64,000 nt of DNA from Bacteroidaceae bacterium (GTDB lineage Bacteria; Bacteroidota; Bacteroidia; Bacteroidales; Bacteroidaceae), in NCBI GenBank assembly GCA_017617235.1, contig JAFZWQ010000027.1, positions 1 to 64,000 of the forward strand. Reading direction: 5' to 3'. Both the position numbers and the translations under genes were made by a program. A model generated the notes under the pieces. That model saw nothing but the letters and a program-made list of their open reading frames with translations. It ran no database searches and was not told where the DNA came from. Positions within the stretch are counted from its first letter, which is position 1. Each line of letters begins with the position of its first letter. This document shows positions 1 through 6,995 of this stretch, in pieces.

Positions 1-140
1 CCACACCCTGGCTTCGAGCCTCTGCATTGGCTCTAATCCTTGTCGCCTTTGCAGCTTTGACGATAGATTTTTTCTCAAAGGAACGAGGCTTGATATACCA
101 GCAGGAATTGAACAACTACAATGTTGAAAGTGTGGAATAA
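1..140 (+). CDS. C-terminal end of an unidentified membrane protein (partial)
   Basis: The window opens inside a plus-strand gene whose last 45 codons are readable from base 3 to a TAA stop. The visible part contains one hydrophobic stretch, roughly LALILVAFAALTIDFF, and a polar tail ending in NNYNVESVE. This fits a protein whose last membrane helix is followed by a short cytoplasmic or periplasmic tail. Nothing in these residues allows a family to be named. An intrinsic terminator follows 25 bases after the stop, so this is probably the last gene of its transcript. The true start lies outside the window. Confidence 0.6.
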   Translation, partial: TPWLRASALALILVAFAALTIDFFSKERGLIYQQELNNYNVESVE

Positions 141-164
141 GCAAATTCAAATTTGGCGAAAAAG

Positions 165-193
165 AAAGCGAGGCCATCGGGCTTCGCTTTTTT
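165..193 (+). terminator. Rho-independent terminator after the partial gene
   Basis: AAAGCGA (165-171) pairs with TCGCTTT (184-190) around a GC-rich loop that can extend the stem, and the 3' arm runs into a T tract (188-193). This is a standard intrinsic terminator and ends transcription of the upstream gene. Confidence 0.75.
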
Positions 194-228
194 AATGATT
201 GCGTGAGAACTTTTTGGAATCGAGGACG

Positions 229-386
229 TTATGGTTGGGGGCGGAAGCGGATTGTCTGAGACTGCCAATCCATCTCCTCGATGATGGCAATTGACTCCAG
301 GCGGTAACCTTCCTCACGGAGTAGCTTGCCTCCTTGCTGCTGACCTTTCTCTACGGCATTGTTATGATAAACTTTGGTTGTTCCAT
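229..386 (-). pseudogene. Relic of the xpt 3' end joined to a foreign start
   Basis: Read on the minus strand, about 39 codons (AVEKGQQQGGKLLREEGYRL and onward, to about base 355) closely match the last codons of the intact xpt gene at 5225-5806, from about residue 153 to the end. The relic terminates as RFRPQP and a TAA at 229-231. Similarity stops sharply near base 355. Upstream, a minus-strand ATG at 386 begins MEQPKFIITMP and runs into a stop, in a different frame from the xpt part. A TAAATTTG box lies at 393-400. This looks like a chimeric remnant left by recombination or deletion, with no intact product. Loss of everything before residue 153 removes the PRPP-binding loop, so activity is not expected. 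Confidence 0.75.
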
Positions 387-538
387 CAAAGGCAAATTTA
401 CAAAATTTCGATGATATTCAAGACAAGAATCTCACTAAATCACTAAATCACTAAAAAAACGTGGGCTCTTGATGGGAGGGTCGCCGTTTTTTTGTATCTT
501 CGCGGTATCTATGGAATAGAATGAATAGCTAACAATAT
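387..538 (+). promoter_or_regulatory. Intergenic stretch with short triplicated repeat and promoter
   Basis: Together with the terminator and the relic, this completes the gene-free stretch 141-538. It contains three tandem copies of TCACTAAA (about 433-458). A TATCTTCG box at 495-502 is one base off the Bacteroidota -7 consensus TAnnTTTG and lies 37 bases before the TSCPD gene start, so it is the likely promoter of that gene. I see no further gene here. Confidence 0.5.
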
Positions 539-790
539 ATGAAACACATACAATACAGAACACAAGGGACTTGCTCACAGCTCATTGATGTGACAGCAGA
601 CGAGAATGACATCATTCAGGGTGTGACATTCTATGGTGGCTGCAACGGTAATCTGCAAGGCATCAGCCGACTGGTGATAGGCCAGAAAATCGATGATGTC
701 ATCAAACGCCTGAACGGTATCCGATGTGGAGCAAAACCCACATCATGTCCTGATCAGCTATGCCGAGCATTGGAGCAATTGAAGAACTAA
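539..790 (+). CDS. TSCPD-domain protein (TIGR03905 type)
   Basis: This 83-residue protein matches the small TSCPD-domain family. It has the signature CGAKPTSCPDQLC near residues 63-75, plus conserved cysteines at about 12 and 35 and a GGCNGNLQGI segment. The same domain occurs as a C-terminal extension of class II ribonucleotide reductases, where the Cys-rich fold is thought to bind metal or help the reductase. Stand-alone copies are common in Bacteroidales and Clostridia and have no proven role. The gene has its own promoter-like box 37 bases upstream. The alcohol dehydrogenase starts 14 bases after its stop, suggesting cotranscription. Confidence 0.85.
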   Translation: MKHIQYRTQGTCSQLIDVTADENDIIQGVTFYGGCNGNLQGISRLVIGQKIDDVIKRLNGIRCGAKPTSCPDQLCRALEQLKN

Positions 791-804
791 CAATAAATAC
801 AACT

Positions 805-1977
805 ATGCAAGGAAATTTTTCTTACCACAATCCCACCAAGCTGTATTTTGGTGATGAGTCTTTGAACTTTCTCAAGGACGAGTTGAAGAATTACGGTCCC
901 GTCGTGTTGTTGAACTACGGCAGCGGCAGTGTGAAACGCAACGGCATCTACGACCAGGTAGTAGCCATTCTGAAAGAGGCTGGCAAGACCATCGTGGAAA
1001 ATCCAGGGGTGATGTCGAACCCCACGCTGGAGAAGCTGAACGAGGGTATTATGATGGCTCGTGAGAATAACGTCGATTGGATTCTTGCCCTTGGTGGCGG
1101 TAGCGTTTGCGACTACTCGAAGGGTGTGGCCGCATCGGTGTTCTACGATGGCGACTACTGGGATCAGTTCTGGCTGAAACAGCAGAATCCGCCTGAAGGC
1201 CAGAAGATTCTGCCTGTGGGTTGCATCCTGACGATGGCTGGCACGGGCTCGGAGATGAACGCAGGTACGGTGATTACCGATGCAGAGCATACTTTCAAGG
1301 TGGGTCATGTGTTCGACGACCGCCTGATGCCGAAGTTCTCGATACTGAATCCGAAGTTCACGATGACCGTGCCCGACAACCAGATGAAGGCCGGCATCTA
1401 CGATATCATGAACCACATTATGGAGCAGTACTTCTCTGACTTCGACGACAATACCAGCGACTATCTCTCAGAGGGACTGATGCGCAGTCTTATTGTGGCC
1501 TCACGTGCTGCCGTGAAGAATCCACAGGATTACGAGGCCCGCTCGAACATCATGTGGACGGCTACTTGGGCACTCAACACCCTTATCGGTTTGGGTAAGA
1601 ATCAGGATTGGATGGTACACATGATAGGCCACTCTGTAGGGGCCTGGACGCATGCCCCTCACGGCTACTGCCTCGCTGCTGTCTCGATGGCCTACTACCG
1701 TCGTGCCATGAAGCCAGGTCTTGCAAAATTCGTACGTTTCGCTAAGAACGTGTGGGATATTCAAGGGTACGGTATGACAGACGAGCAGATTGCCGAAGCA
1801 GGACTTGAAGCCCTGAAGAATTGGATGCTGGAAATAGGTCTTCCACTGACCATCAGCGCACTTGGCGCCACTGCCGACATGATTCCTGGCATTACCGAAG
1901 GAACTATCTGTTATCCTGCCGGCTACATGGACCTGAAGCCAGAGGACATCACGGATATACTTCAAGAGAGTATGTAA
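805..1977 (+). CDS. Iron-containing alcohol dehydrogenase (YqhD/BDH type)
   Basis: This 390-residue enzyme belongs to the group III metal-dependent alcohol dehydrogenases, which interconvert aldehydes and alcohols with NAD(P)H. The nucleotide-binding motif GGGSVCD is at about 97-103 and a GTGSEMN segment at about 146. Candidate metal ligands are D200, H204, H272 and H286, with the same spacing as in E. coli YqhD. The ATG at 805 was chosen because the mature family start (QGNFSYHNPTKLYFG) follows directly. An in-frame ATG at 760 would overlap the preceding gene and add 15 atypical residues. Likely roles are aldehyde detoxification or alcohol formation; the substrate cannot be read from the sequence. 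Confidence 0.92.
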   Translation: MQGNFSYHNPTKLYFGDESLNFLKDELKNYGPVVLLNYGSGSVKRNGIYDQVVAILKEAGKTIVENPGVMSNPTLEKLNEGIMMARENNVDWILALGGGSVCDYSKGVAASVFYDGDYWDQFWLKQQNPPEGQKILPVGCILTMAGTGSEMNAGTVITDAEHTFKVGHVFDDRLMPKFSILNPKFTMTVPDNQMKAGIYDIMNHIMEQYFSDFDDNTSDYLSEGLMRSLIVASRAAVKNPQDYEARSNIMWTATWALNTLIGLGKNQDWMVHMIGHSVGAWTHAPHGYCLAAVSMAYYRRAMKPGLAKFVRFAKNVWDIQGYGMTDEQIAEAGLEALKNWMLEIGLPLTISALGATADMIPGITEGTICYPAGYMDLKPEDITDILQESM

Positions 1978-2000
1978 TATTTATTCAATATAATCAGATT

Positions 2001-2054
2001 ATGAATATTCTTATTTTACAAGGCTCTCCGAGAGCAAACGAAAATACCGCATGA
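2001..2054 (+). pseudogene. Stub of a flavodoxin-like FMN reductase gene
   Basis: An ATG 23 bases after the dehydrogenase stop encodes MNILILQGSPRANENTA and then a TGA. The LILQGSPRxNxNT pattern is the phosphate-binding start of the flavodoxin/NADPH-dependent FMN reductase family, whose members are about 180 residues long. The next 70 bases, in another frame, read as protein-like sequence (SYVSGKIDEQKTDTMLSKIL) that could be the remaining end of the gene, although this is uncertain. The simplest explanation is an internal deletion that removed most of the gene. Confidence 0.6.
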
Positions 2055-2125
2055 GCTATGTCAGTGGCAAGATTGACGAGCAGAAGACAGATACCATGCT
2101 GAGCAAGATTCTATCGCGAATTAAT

Positions 2126-2737
2126 ATGAAGAAGTTATTTTTAATTATGGCAGTCCTTGTCTCCCTCTTATCATGTAAAACAAAAAGTATGAGTACGATT
2201 TATGATTACACAGCCCTTTCGAACAAGGGTAAGGAAGTGAACTTTTCAGATTACAAGGGAAAGGTTCTTCTCATTGTCAACACAGCATCAAAGTGCGGCT
2301 TCACGCCACAGTACGACGGACTGGAAGCCCTTTACCAGAAATACAAGGACCAGGGACTTGTCATCATTGGTTTCCCCTGTGACCAATTCGGTCATCAGGA
2401 ACCCGGCACGAACGAACAGATTGAGGAGTTCTGCCGACTGAATCACGGCGTCACCTTCCCCTTGATGTCAAAGATTGAAGTCAACGGTGAGAATGCGCAC
2501 CCCATCTACAAGTGGCTGGAGAGTCAGGCAGGCTTTGCCGGATTTTCTCCCGAACATCCCCTCTCCAAGTTATTGGATGAAATGCTATCGAAGGCTGATT
2601 CTGCATACGCTTCGAAGCCTGACATCAAGTGGAACTTCACGAAATTCCTCATCAACAGAAAGGGCGTAGTCGTAGGACGCTTCGAACCTACAGCAGAACC
2701 AGCAGCATTGGAAAAGCCAATCGAGCAGCAGTTATAG
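2126..2737 (+). CDS. Glutathione peroxidase-family lipoprotein
   Basis: This 203-residue thiol peroxidase of the GPx/BtuE family reduces hydroperoxides. It begins with a lipoprotein signal (hydrophobic core, then LLSC with Cys17), so it is probably anchored facing the periplasm. The catalytic cysteine (not selenocysteine) is C57 in ASKCGFTPQY. The partner Gln is Q87 in FPCDQFGHQEPG and Trp is W169 in the family signature WNFTKFL. Bacteroidota enzymes of this type usually use thioredoxin-like donors. The start at 2126 is preferred because the signal peptide begins there. An upstream in-frame ATG at 2051 lies in the decayed flavodoxin region. Confidence 0.92.
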   Translation: MKKLFLIMAVLVSLLSCKTKSMSTIYDYTALSNKGKEVNFSDYKGKVLLIVNTASKCGFTPQYDGLEALYQKYKDQGLVIIGFPCDQFGHQEPGTNEQIEEFCRLNHGVTFPLMSKIEVNGENAHPIYKWLESQAGFAGFSPEHPLSKLLDEMLSKADSAYASKPDIKWNFTKFLINRKGVVVGRFEPTAEPAALEKPIEQQL

Positions 2738-2856
2738 CTCTCTGTTGTGCAAGCAACGAGTAGGCAGATATTTCACCTTATGAGAAATCTAATGCGACAT
2801 AAAGCATGAAAAGCAATTTTTTAGCTTAAAAGGTGCTTTAATTGATAATAATTATG

Positions 2857-2878
2857 TACCTTTGCAGCCAAAGGCTGC
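2857..2878 (+). promoter_or_regulatory. Promoter with hairpin at the transcript 5' end
   Basis: TACCTTTG (2857-2864) fits the -7 consensus. It runs directly into a perfect inverted repeat, GCAGCC-AAA-GGCTGC (2864-2878), placed where transcription should begin. The RNA would start within or just before a stem-loop, or the repeat could be an operator. It precedes the small protein and fimbrillin-like genes. Confidence 0.55.
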
Positions 2879-2903
2879 GACTAGCGGAAAAAGAACAAAA
2901 TTA

Positions 2904-3035
2904 ATGAAAAGAAAAGAATATAAGAGACCGACGGCGAATGTCGTCAAAATGATACATCAGAGTCAGTTGCTGACAAGTAGCCCAGGCGATGCTGGTGTTC
3001 AGAATTACACCTGGCATAATGAGGATGAAGAATAA
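2904..3035 (+). CDS. Small protein upstream of the fimbrillin-like gene
   Basis: This 43-residue open frame starts MKRKEYKRPTANVVKM and ends with an acidic tail (NEDEE) at a TAA. The pattern of a K-x-Y-x-[KR]-P-x-x-x-V-V start followed by a Q-rich, LL-containing middle resembles short, mostly unannotated proteins that I recall from Prevotella and Bacteroides, often next to surface lipoprotein genes. It lies between a clear promoter and the lipoprotein start at 3061, with 25 bases between them. Its function is unknown. It may be a translated leader that couples or tunes expression of the downstream gene. It was assigned from the consistent start, spacing and family-like N-terminus. Confidence 0.6.
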   Translation: MKRKEYKRPTANVVKMIHQSQLLTSSPGDAGVQNYTWHNEDEE

Positions 3036-3060
3036 CGAACCCACTGGAACGAAGAACACA

Positions 3061-4632
3061 ATGAAAAGAATGCAGTACAAAAAGATATTGAAATTTCTCA
3101 GCATGACCGTCCTCGCTGTAGTGGGAGCCATAATAACCGGTTGCTCTGGCGACGACAGCATCACAGACGCAACTCCCCAGCAGCCTGCAAACACAGACAA
3201 TGTAGTGACGCTGACCACTACTGTCGGTTTCGACGAGGGTGAGGGCGTAACCCGTGCGCTGGCTGCCGACGGTACGAAGACCTTCGCTGCAGGCGACAAG
3301 ATTGCTGTAGTATATACGAACACAAGCGATGCTACCGTGAAGGCAGAGAGCGAGGAGTTGACCGCAGGCGACATCACGGAATCGGGCAAGAAAGCCTCAT
3401 TCACCGTCACGCTGACTAACCCCAAGGCCAATGGCAGCGTGAAGTACATCTATCCCGCTGCGATGGCGAAGGACGACGGCTCCGTGAACTACGAAGCGCT
3501 GGCTACGCAAGACGGCACGCTCTCTACGCTGTCCTCCAGCCTTGACCTGGCCACCTATGACGGCACGCTGACAGCAAGTGCAGGTCTGCCCGCATCCACC
3601 ACGCTTACCAACCAACTGGCCGTTCTCGCGCTGACGCTGAAGAACGTTGATGGTTCGGATGACCTTACTGGCAGTACCACCTTCGTGTCCATCAGCGATG
3701 GCACCAACAGTTATGGTGTTACCCGCGAGGCTGCGGCTGGCCCCATCTACGTAGCCATCCGCCCCACATCGGCAGCAAGTATCTTCGTTACCGCTATCGC
3801 CGGCACTAAATATTACGTTAAGTCGCTCAGCAGCAAGACCTACGCCGCCAGCAACGGTTATAACGTCAGCTGGAGGATGAGTCTGGCTGGTGCGTTTACC
3901 GTCGCATCAGGCAAGCAGGTGTACTTCGCTCCTGGCAACCTGCAGCTGGTGGGCGAGAACATCTGGAAGTTTGCCGACAATGCATGGGATTTCTTTGGTA
4001 TGTCTCAAAGCGACAATCATCGCGACCTGTTCGGATGGGGCTCCGCAGCCAATCCTAACAATATCAGTCAAACATACCAAGATTATAGCTGGAATGAGTG
4101 GGGTGACAATGCTAATGTACAGGCCGGCATCGGTACCGGCTGGCACACGCTTAGTAAGGACGAGTGGAATTACGTACTCTTCTCGCGTACCAGTAACAGC
4201 ACCGTGTTTGGCACTCCTCAAAATATTGCCCGTTTTGCCAAAGCCATCATCCGTTCTGATGTTGACGGTGGCGTCCACGGTATCATCCTCTTTCCAGACG
4301 GCGTGAACATTGGAACTTCCGAGGTCACTACTGCTGGCACTGTAAACAGCACCAACGGATGGGGCACGCAATGCACCAGTGCCCAGTGGGCAGCCCTTGC
4401 CGCTAAGGGTTGTGCGTTTCTACCTGCCTCGGGCTGCCGCTATGGGAATCAAGTACAAGTTAATGGAACGGGCGACCTCGAGTACAATGGTCGCTACTGG
4501 TCGTCAACGGAAGACACCTCCTCGGGAGACGGATACGTCTACACCTTGCTCTTCCACAACACTACCGTCTACATGCACAGCTACTATCGCTACCGTGGAG
4601 ACGCTGTGCGACTGGTGCGCCCTGTCGAGTAG
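3061..4632 (+). CDS. Fimbrillin-like lipoprotein with C-terminal FISUMP-type domain
   Basis: This protein has about 523 residues. The start at 3061 (or 3070) puts a lipobox ITGC at Cys28, so it should be a surface or periplasmic lipoprotein. Residues about 35-260 resemble the fimbrillin family (VTLTTTVGFD, then TRAL and a DKIAVVY strand). Residues about 275-523 resemble the FISUMP (Fib_succ_major) module, with FAPGNLQ, GWHTLSKDEW and YWSSTE, ending in DAVRLVRPVE. That module has a formylglycine/C-type-lectin-like appearance, and its last 45 residues are rich in Tyr, Ser, Asn and His. The combination suggests an adhesin or a pilus tip-like subunit. No other pilus genes are adjacent. An upstream in-frame ATG at 2989 overlaps the small protein and lacks a signal at its start. 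Confidence 0.75.
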   Translation: MKRMQYKKILKFLSMTVLAVVGAIITGCSGDDSITDATPQQPANTDNVVTLTTTVGFDEGEGVTRALAADGTKTFAAGDKIAVVYTNTSDATVKAESEELTAGDITESGKKASFTVTLTNPKANGSVKYIYPAAMAKDDGSVNYEALATQDGTLSTLSSSLDLATYDGTLTASAGLPASTTLTNQLAVLALTLKNVDGSDDLTGSTTFVSISDGTNSYGVTREAAAGPIYVAIRPTSAASIFVTAIAGTKYYVKSLSSKTYAASNGYNVSWRMSLAGAFTVASGKQVYFAPGNLQLVGENIWKFADNAWDFFGMSQSDNHRDLFGWGSAANPNNISQTYQDYSWNEWGDNANVQAGIGTGWHTLSKDEWNYVLFSRTSNSTVFGTPQNIARFAKAIIRSDVDGGVHGIILFPDGVNIGTSEVTTAGTVNSTNGWGTQCTSAQWAALAAKGCAFLPASGCRYGNQVQVNGTGDLEYNGRYWSSTEDTSSGDGYVYTLLFHNTTVYMHSYYRYRGDAVRLVRPVE

Positions 4633-4693
4633 GATTCTATGTCAATCTTCATGCAGCGTGCCCAAGCGCATGGTGCAAATGTCTTCATAATTA

Positions 4694-5191
4694 ATGAACT
4701 GGACGATTATTATCATAGAAGCCTTTGTATTGACCATTGCCTTTACTGCAATGATAATGATACCGCTGGTGAAGAATCCCGTATGGTGGATTGCCGATTA
4801 CCCAGAGGATATTCAGGAAGAGTATTTCAAAACCCACGAACGTATACCGGCTAAGTTTTTCAGCCCCGTGGTTCTTATGAAGAAAGGGATGGCGATAGTT
4901 ATTGCGTTGGTACTGTTGCTCGTTGTAGTCAAGTTGGCCGGAGCGTATGATTTCTGGTCGGCATTCGGAATTGGCTACGGCATGTGGTTGTTTATTGACT
5001 GGTACGATTGCTTCGTCCTCGACTGGGTGCTGTTTGCAAACATAAAAGCCGTTCGCCTACCAGGTACCGAACACATGGATAGGGCCTACCATCAGAAGAT
5101 GTATCACTTCGTGCAATCTTGCTGGGGAATGCTCATAGGTCTGATTCCATGCCTCATTGGAGCCGGACTTTATGCATGGCTCCTATGCTGA
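4694..5191 (+). CDS. Unidentified four-helix membrane protein
   Basis: This 165-residue protein has about four hydrophobic segments: residues 4-26, about 64-83, about 88-108 and about 143-164. Between helix 1 and 2 is a polar loop (WIADYPEDIQEEYFKTHER) and between 3 and 4 a loop with GTEHMDRAYHQ. I do not recognise the family. The Trp/Asp-rich IDWYDCFVLDW segment in helix 3 is distinctive. It lies 61 bases after the fimbrillin-like gene with no obvious promoter of its own. An in-frame-looking stretch beginning at 4639 (MSIFMQRAQAHG) is in another frame and is not counted. Confidence 0.7.
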   Translation: MNWTIIIIEAFVLTIAFTAMIMIPLVKNPVWWIADYPEDIQEEYFKTHERIPAKFFSPVVLMKKGMAIVIALVLLLVVVKLAGAYDFWSAFGIGYGMWLFIDWYDCFVLDWVLFANIKAVRLPGTEHMDRAYHQKMYHFVQSCWGMLIGLIPCLIGAGLYAWLLC

Positions 5192-5224
5192 GTTTCGACG
5201 ATTCCGTGAGATGTGATGGGAATT

Positions 5225-5806
5225 TTATTGCTGGCGGAAGCGGATTGTCTGAGACTGCCAATCCATTTCCTCGATGATGGCGATTGACTCCAGGCGGTAA
5301 CCTTCCTCACGAAGTAGTTTTCCTCCCTGCTGCTGTCCTTTCTCAACGGCAATACCTATGCCAGACACCTTGCCACCTGCCTGATGAACAATATCGATGA
5401 GTGCATGGGCCGCCTGTCCGTCGGCAAGGAAGTCATCGACAATCAACACACGATCCGAAGAACTGAGATAAGGCCTCGAAACAAACACGCTGTTCATGTG
5501 TTTATGTGTGAAAGAGTAGGCCTGCGACACATACTTGTCGTCCGTGCTGTTGGCCGTCTCACTCTTCTTGGCAAAAACTACGGGCACATCATACAAGTTG
5601 CCCAGCATTGTGGCGATGGCGATGCCGCTGGCCTCAATGGTCAACACCTTGTTTACCTCCACATCACTGAAACGTCGCTTTAACTCCTGCGCAATCTGAC
5701 GCATGATATTGATGTCAATCTGATGGTTCAGGAAGTTATCAATCTTCAGGATATTGCCCTGTTTGATGATACCGTCACTCAATATTTTCTCTTCAAGGAA
5801 ATTCAT
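5225..5806 (-). CDS. xpt: Xanthine phosphoribosyltransferase
   Basis: This 193-residue enzyme converts xanthine and PRPP to XMP in purine salvage. The PRPP-binding loop VLIVDDFLADGQAA spans residues 120-133. The start MNFLEEKILSDGIIKQGNILK is typical of Gram-positive and Bacteroidota Xpt. Length and motifs are complete. It is the last gene of a long minus-strand series. The 106-base spacer upstream carries repeated GGAGTTA motifs, and I see no purine riboswitch there. A partial copy of its 3' end sits at 229-355. Confidence 0.93.
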   Translation of the reverse strand: MNFLEEKILSDGIIKQGNILKIDNFLNHQIDINIMRQIAQELKRRFSDVEVNKVLTIEASGIAIATMLGNLYDVPVVFAKKSETANSTDDKYVSQAYSFTHKHMNSVFVSRPYLSSSDRVLIVDDFLADGQAAHALIDIVHQAGGKVSGIGIAVEKGQQQGGKLLREEGYRLESIAIIEEMDWQSQTIRFRQQ

Positions 5807-5912
5807 ATTGTATTACTTTCGGAGTTATTTGGCTTCGCTACGGAGTTAAAGTTGGAGTTATCGCTCTCCGAGCGAGGGAGTTAATGGCCTGTGGCCAAGG
5901 CTGATAACTTCG

Positions 5913-6992
5913 TTATTGGACGATGGGGGAGAGTTGGGCGCCGTCGTCGGGCGTGAATGTTATGCCCAGCACATTGGCTATGGTGGCAGCAATCTGCTTG
6001 GTATAGAAGGGGCCGCATTCCGAGGTTTCGCCCTTCGCCTCCACGCCCTTGCCCAGCATCATGAACCATGTGGCATCCGAGCCCTTCGTGCTGCTTCCGT
6101 GGTTGGCCCATTCGTTGGCAAATCCGCGTCCGTGGTCGCAGGTGATGATATAGGTTGTTTTGCCGCGATAGAAACGGTTGGATTCCAGCGTCTGGTAAAT
6201 GTCGCGAATAAAGGCATCGGTGGCGTTGGCACCGTCGAGGTAAAGGTCGTATTTGCGTGAATGTCCCCATTCGTCGCAGTCGCCAAAGGATATCCACATC
6301 ACCTTTGGATGGTCGTTGAGCAGGGTCTCTAAAGCGTAGGCATAGGTGAAGGCGTCGAAGTGTTCCGAGCGCCAATAATGGGGCATTCCGGCCATGAGAC
6401 GATCCACCATCTGCAGGCGTTTGGTCTGTTTCTTGCAGACGTTTGGTTCGTACGAAACACAGGCAGGTATGCCTGCCTTTTCATTGTGAATGGCATATCG
6501 TGTGGATTGCCACGAGCCATACATCACCACCTTGCCCTTGTAGCGTGCATCCTCGTTGGCTGCCTCCAGCACATTGCGATGGGGGTTATCGACGGGGTTG
6601 TTGCTAGTTATGGCGTCGTCTACCATGCCTGTCATCATCTCGCAATATCCGGGATAGGAGATGTTGGTTTTGTTGGCGACATCCATCATGCTGTTTTTGT
6701 CACGGTTTCCAATGAGAATGCCTTTCTGTGCAACGGTGCTCCATACGAAGGGCATGAGGATCTGGCGACGTTCCTCGGGGGTGTTGCGCCAATACAGCTC
6801 GCGATATCCTTTCGGGTTGCGCACCTGTTTGCTGTCCATCAGCAGATTCTCTTCGGCACCGGAAAATACTTCCTGCCATCGCAGACCGTCGATGGAGATG
6901 ATGACCAGACGCGTGTCCTTTTTCCCTTTAGCCATAGCCAGCAGGGGAAGCATGGCAAGCAGCAGGACGATAGTGAATTTCGTGTGTTTCAT
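5913..6992 (-). CDS. Secreted alkaline-phosphatase-superfamily hydrolase
   Basis: This 359-residue protein starts with a signal peptide (hydrophobic residues 7-20, cleavage near AMA-KGKK). It continues with IISIDGLRWQEV, a metal-binding start (D35) typical of type I phosphodiesterase/nucleotide pyrophosphatase and sulfatase-like enzymes. Further family-like elements are SYPGY near residue 112 (candidate nucleophile region), GDCDEWGH at 237-244 and CDHGRG at 285-290. It should hydrolyse a phosphate or phosphodiester in the periplasm; the substrate is not evident. It starts 3 bases after the stop of the BASS transporter, so the two are translated from one message. Confidence 0.8.
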   Translation of the reverse strand: MKHTKFTIVLLLAMLPLLAMAKGKKDTRLVIISIDGLRWQEVFSGAEENLLMDSKQVRNPKGYRELYWRNTPEERRQILMPFVWSTVAQKGILIGNRDKNSMMDVANKTNISYPGYCEMMTGMVDDAITSNNPVDNPHRNVLEAANEDARYKGKVVMYGSWQSTRYAIHNEKAGIPACVSYEPNVCKKQTKRLQMVDRLMAGMPHYWRSEHFDAFTYAYALETLLNDHPKVMWISFGDCDEWGHSRKYDLYLDGANATDAFIRDIYQTLESNRFYRGKTTYIITCDHGRGFANEWANHGSSTKGSDATWFMMLGKGVEAKGETSECGPFYTKQIAATIANVLGITFTPDDGAQLSPIVQ

Positions 6993-6995
6993 ACC

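Noticed and set aside
4639..4854. Short frame starting MSIFMQRAQAHG before the membrane protein gene
   Set aside because: It runs out of frame through the clearly membrane-type protein at 4694-5191 and has no family-like features.
5807..5912. Purine riboswitch before xpt
   Set aside because: The 106-base spacer shows only GGAGTTA-like repeats and short palindromes. The three-way junction pattern of a purine riboswitch is not visible.
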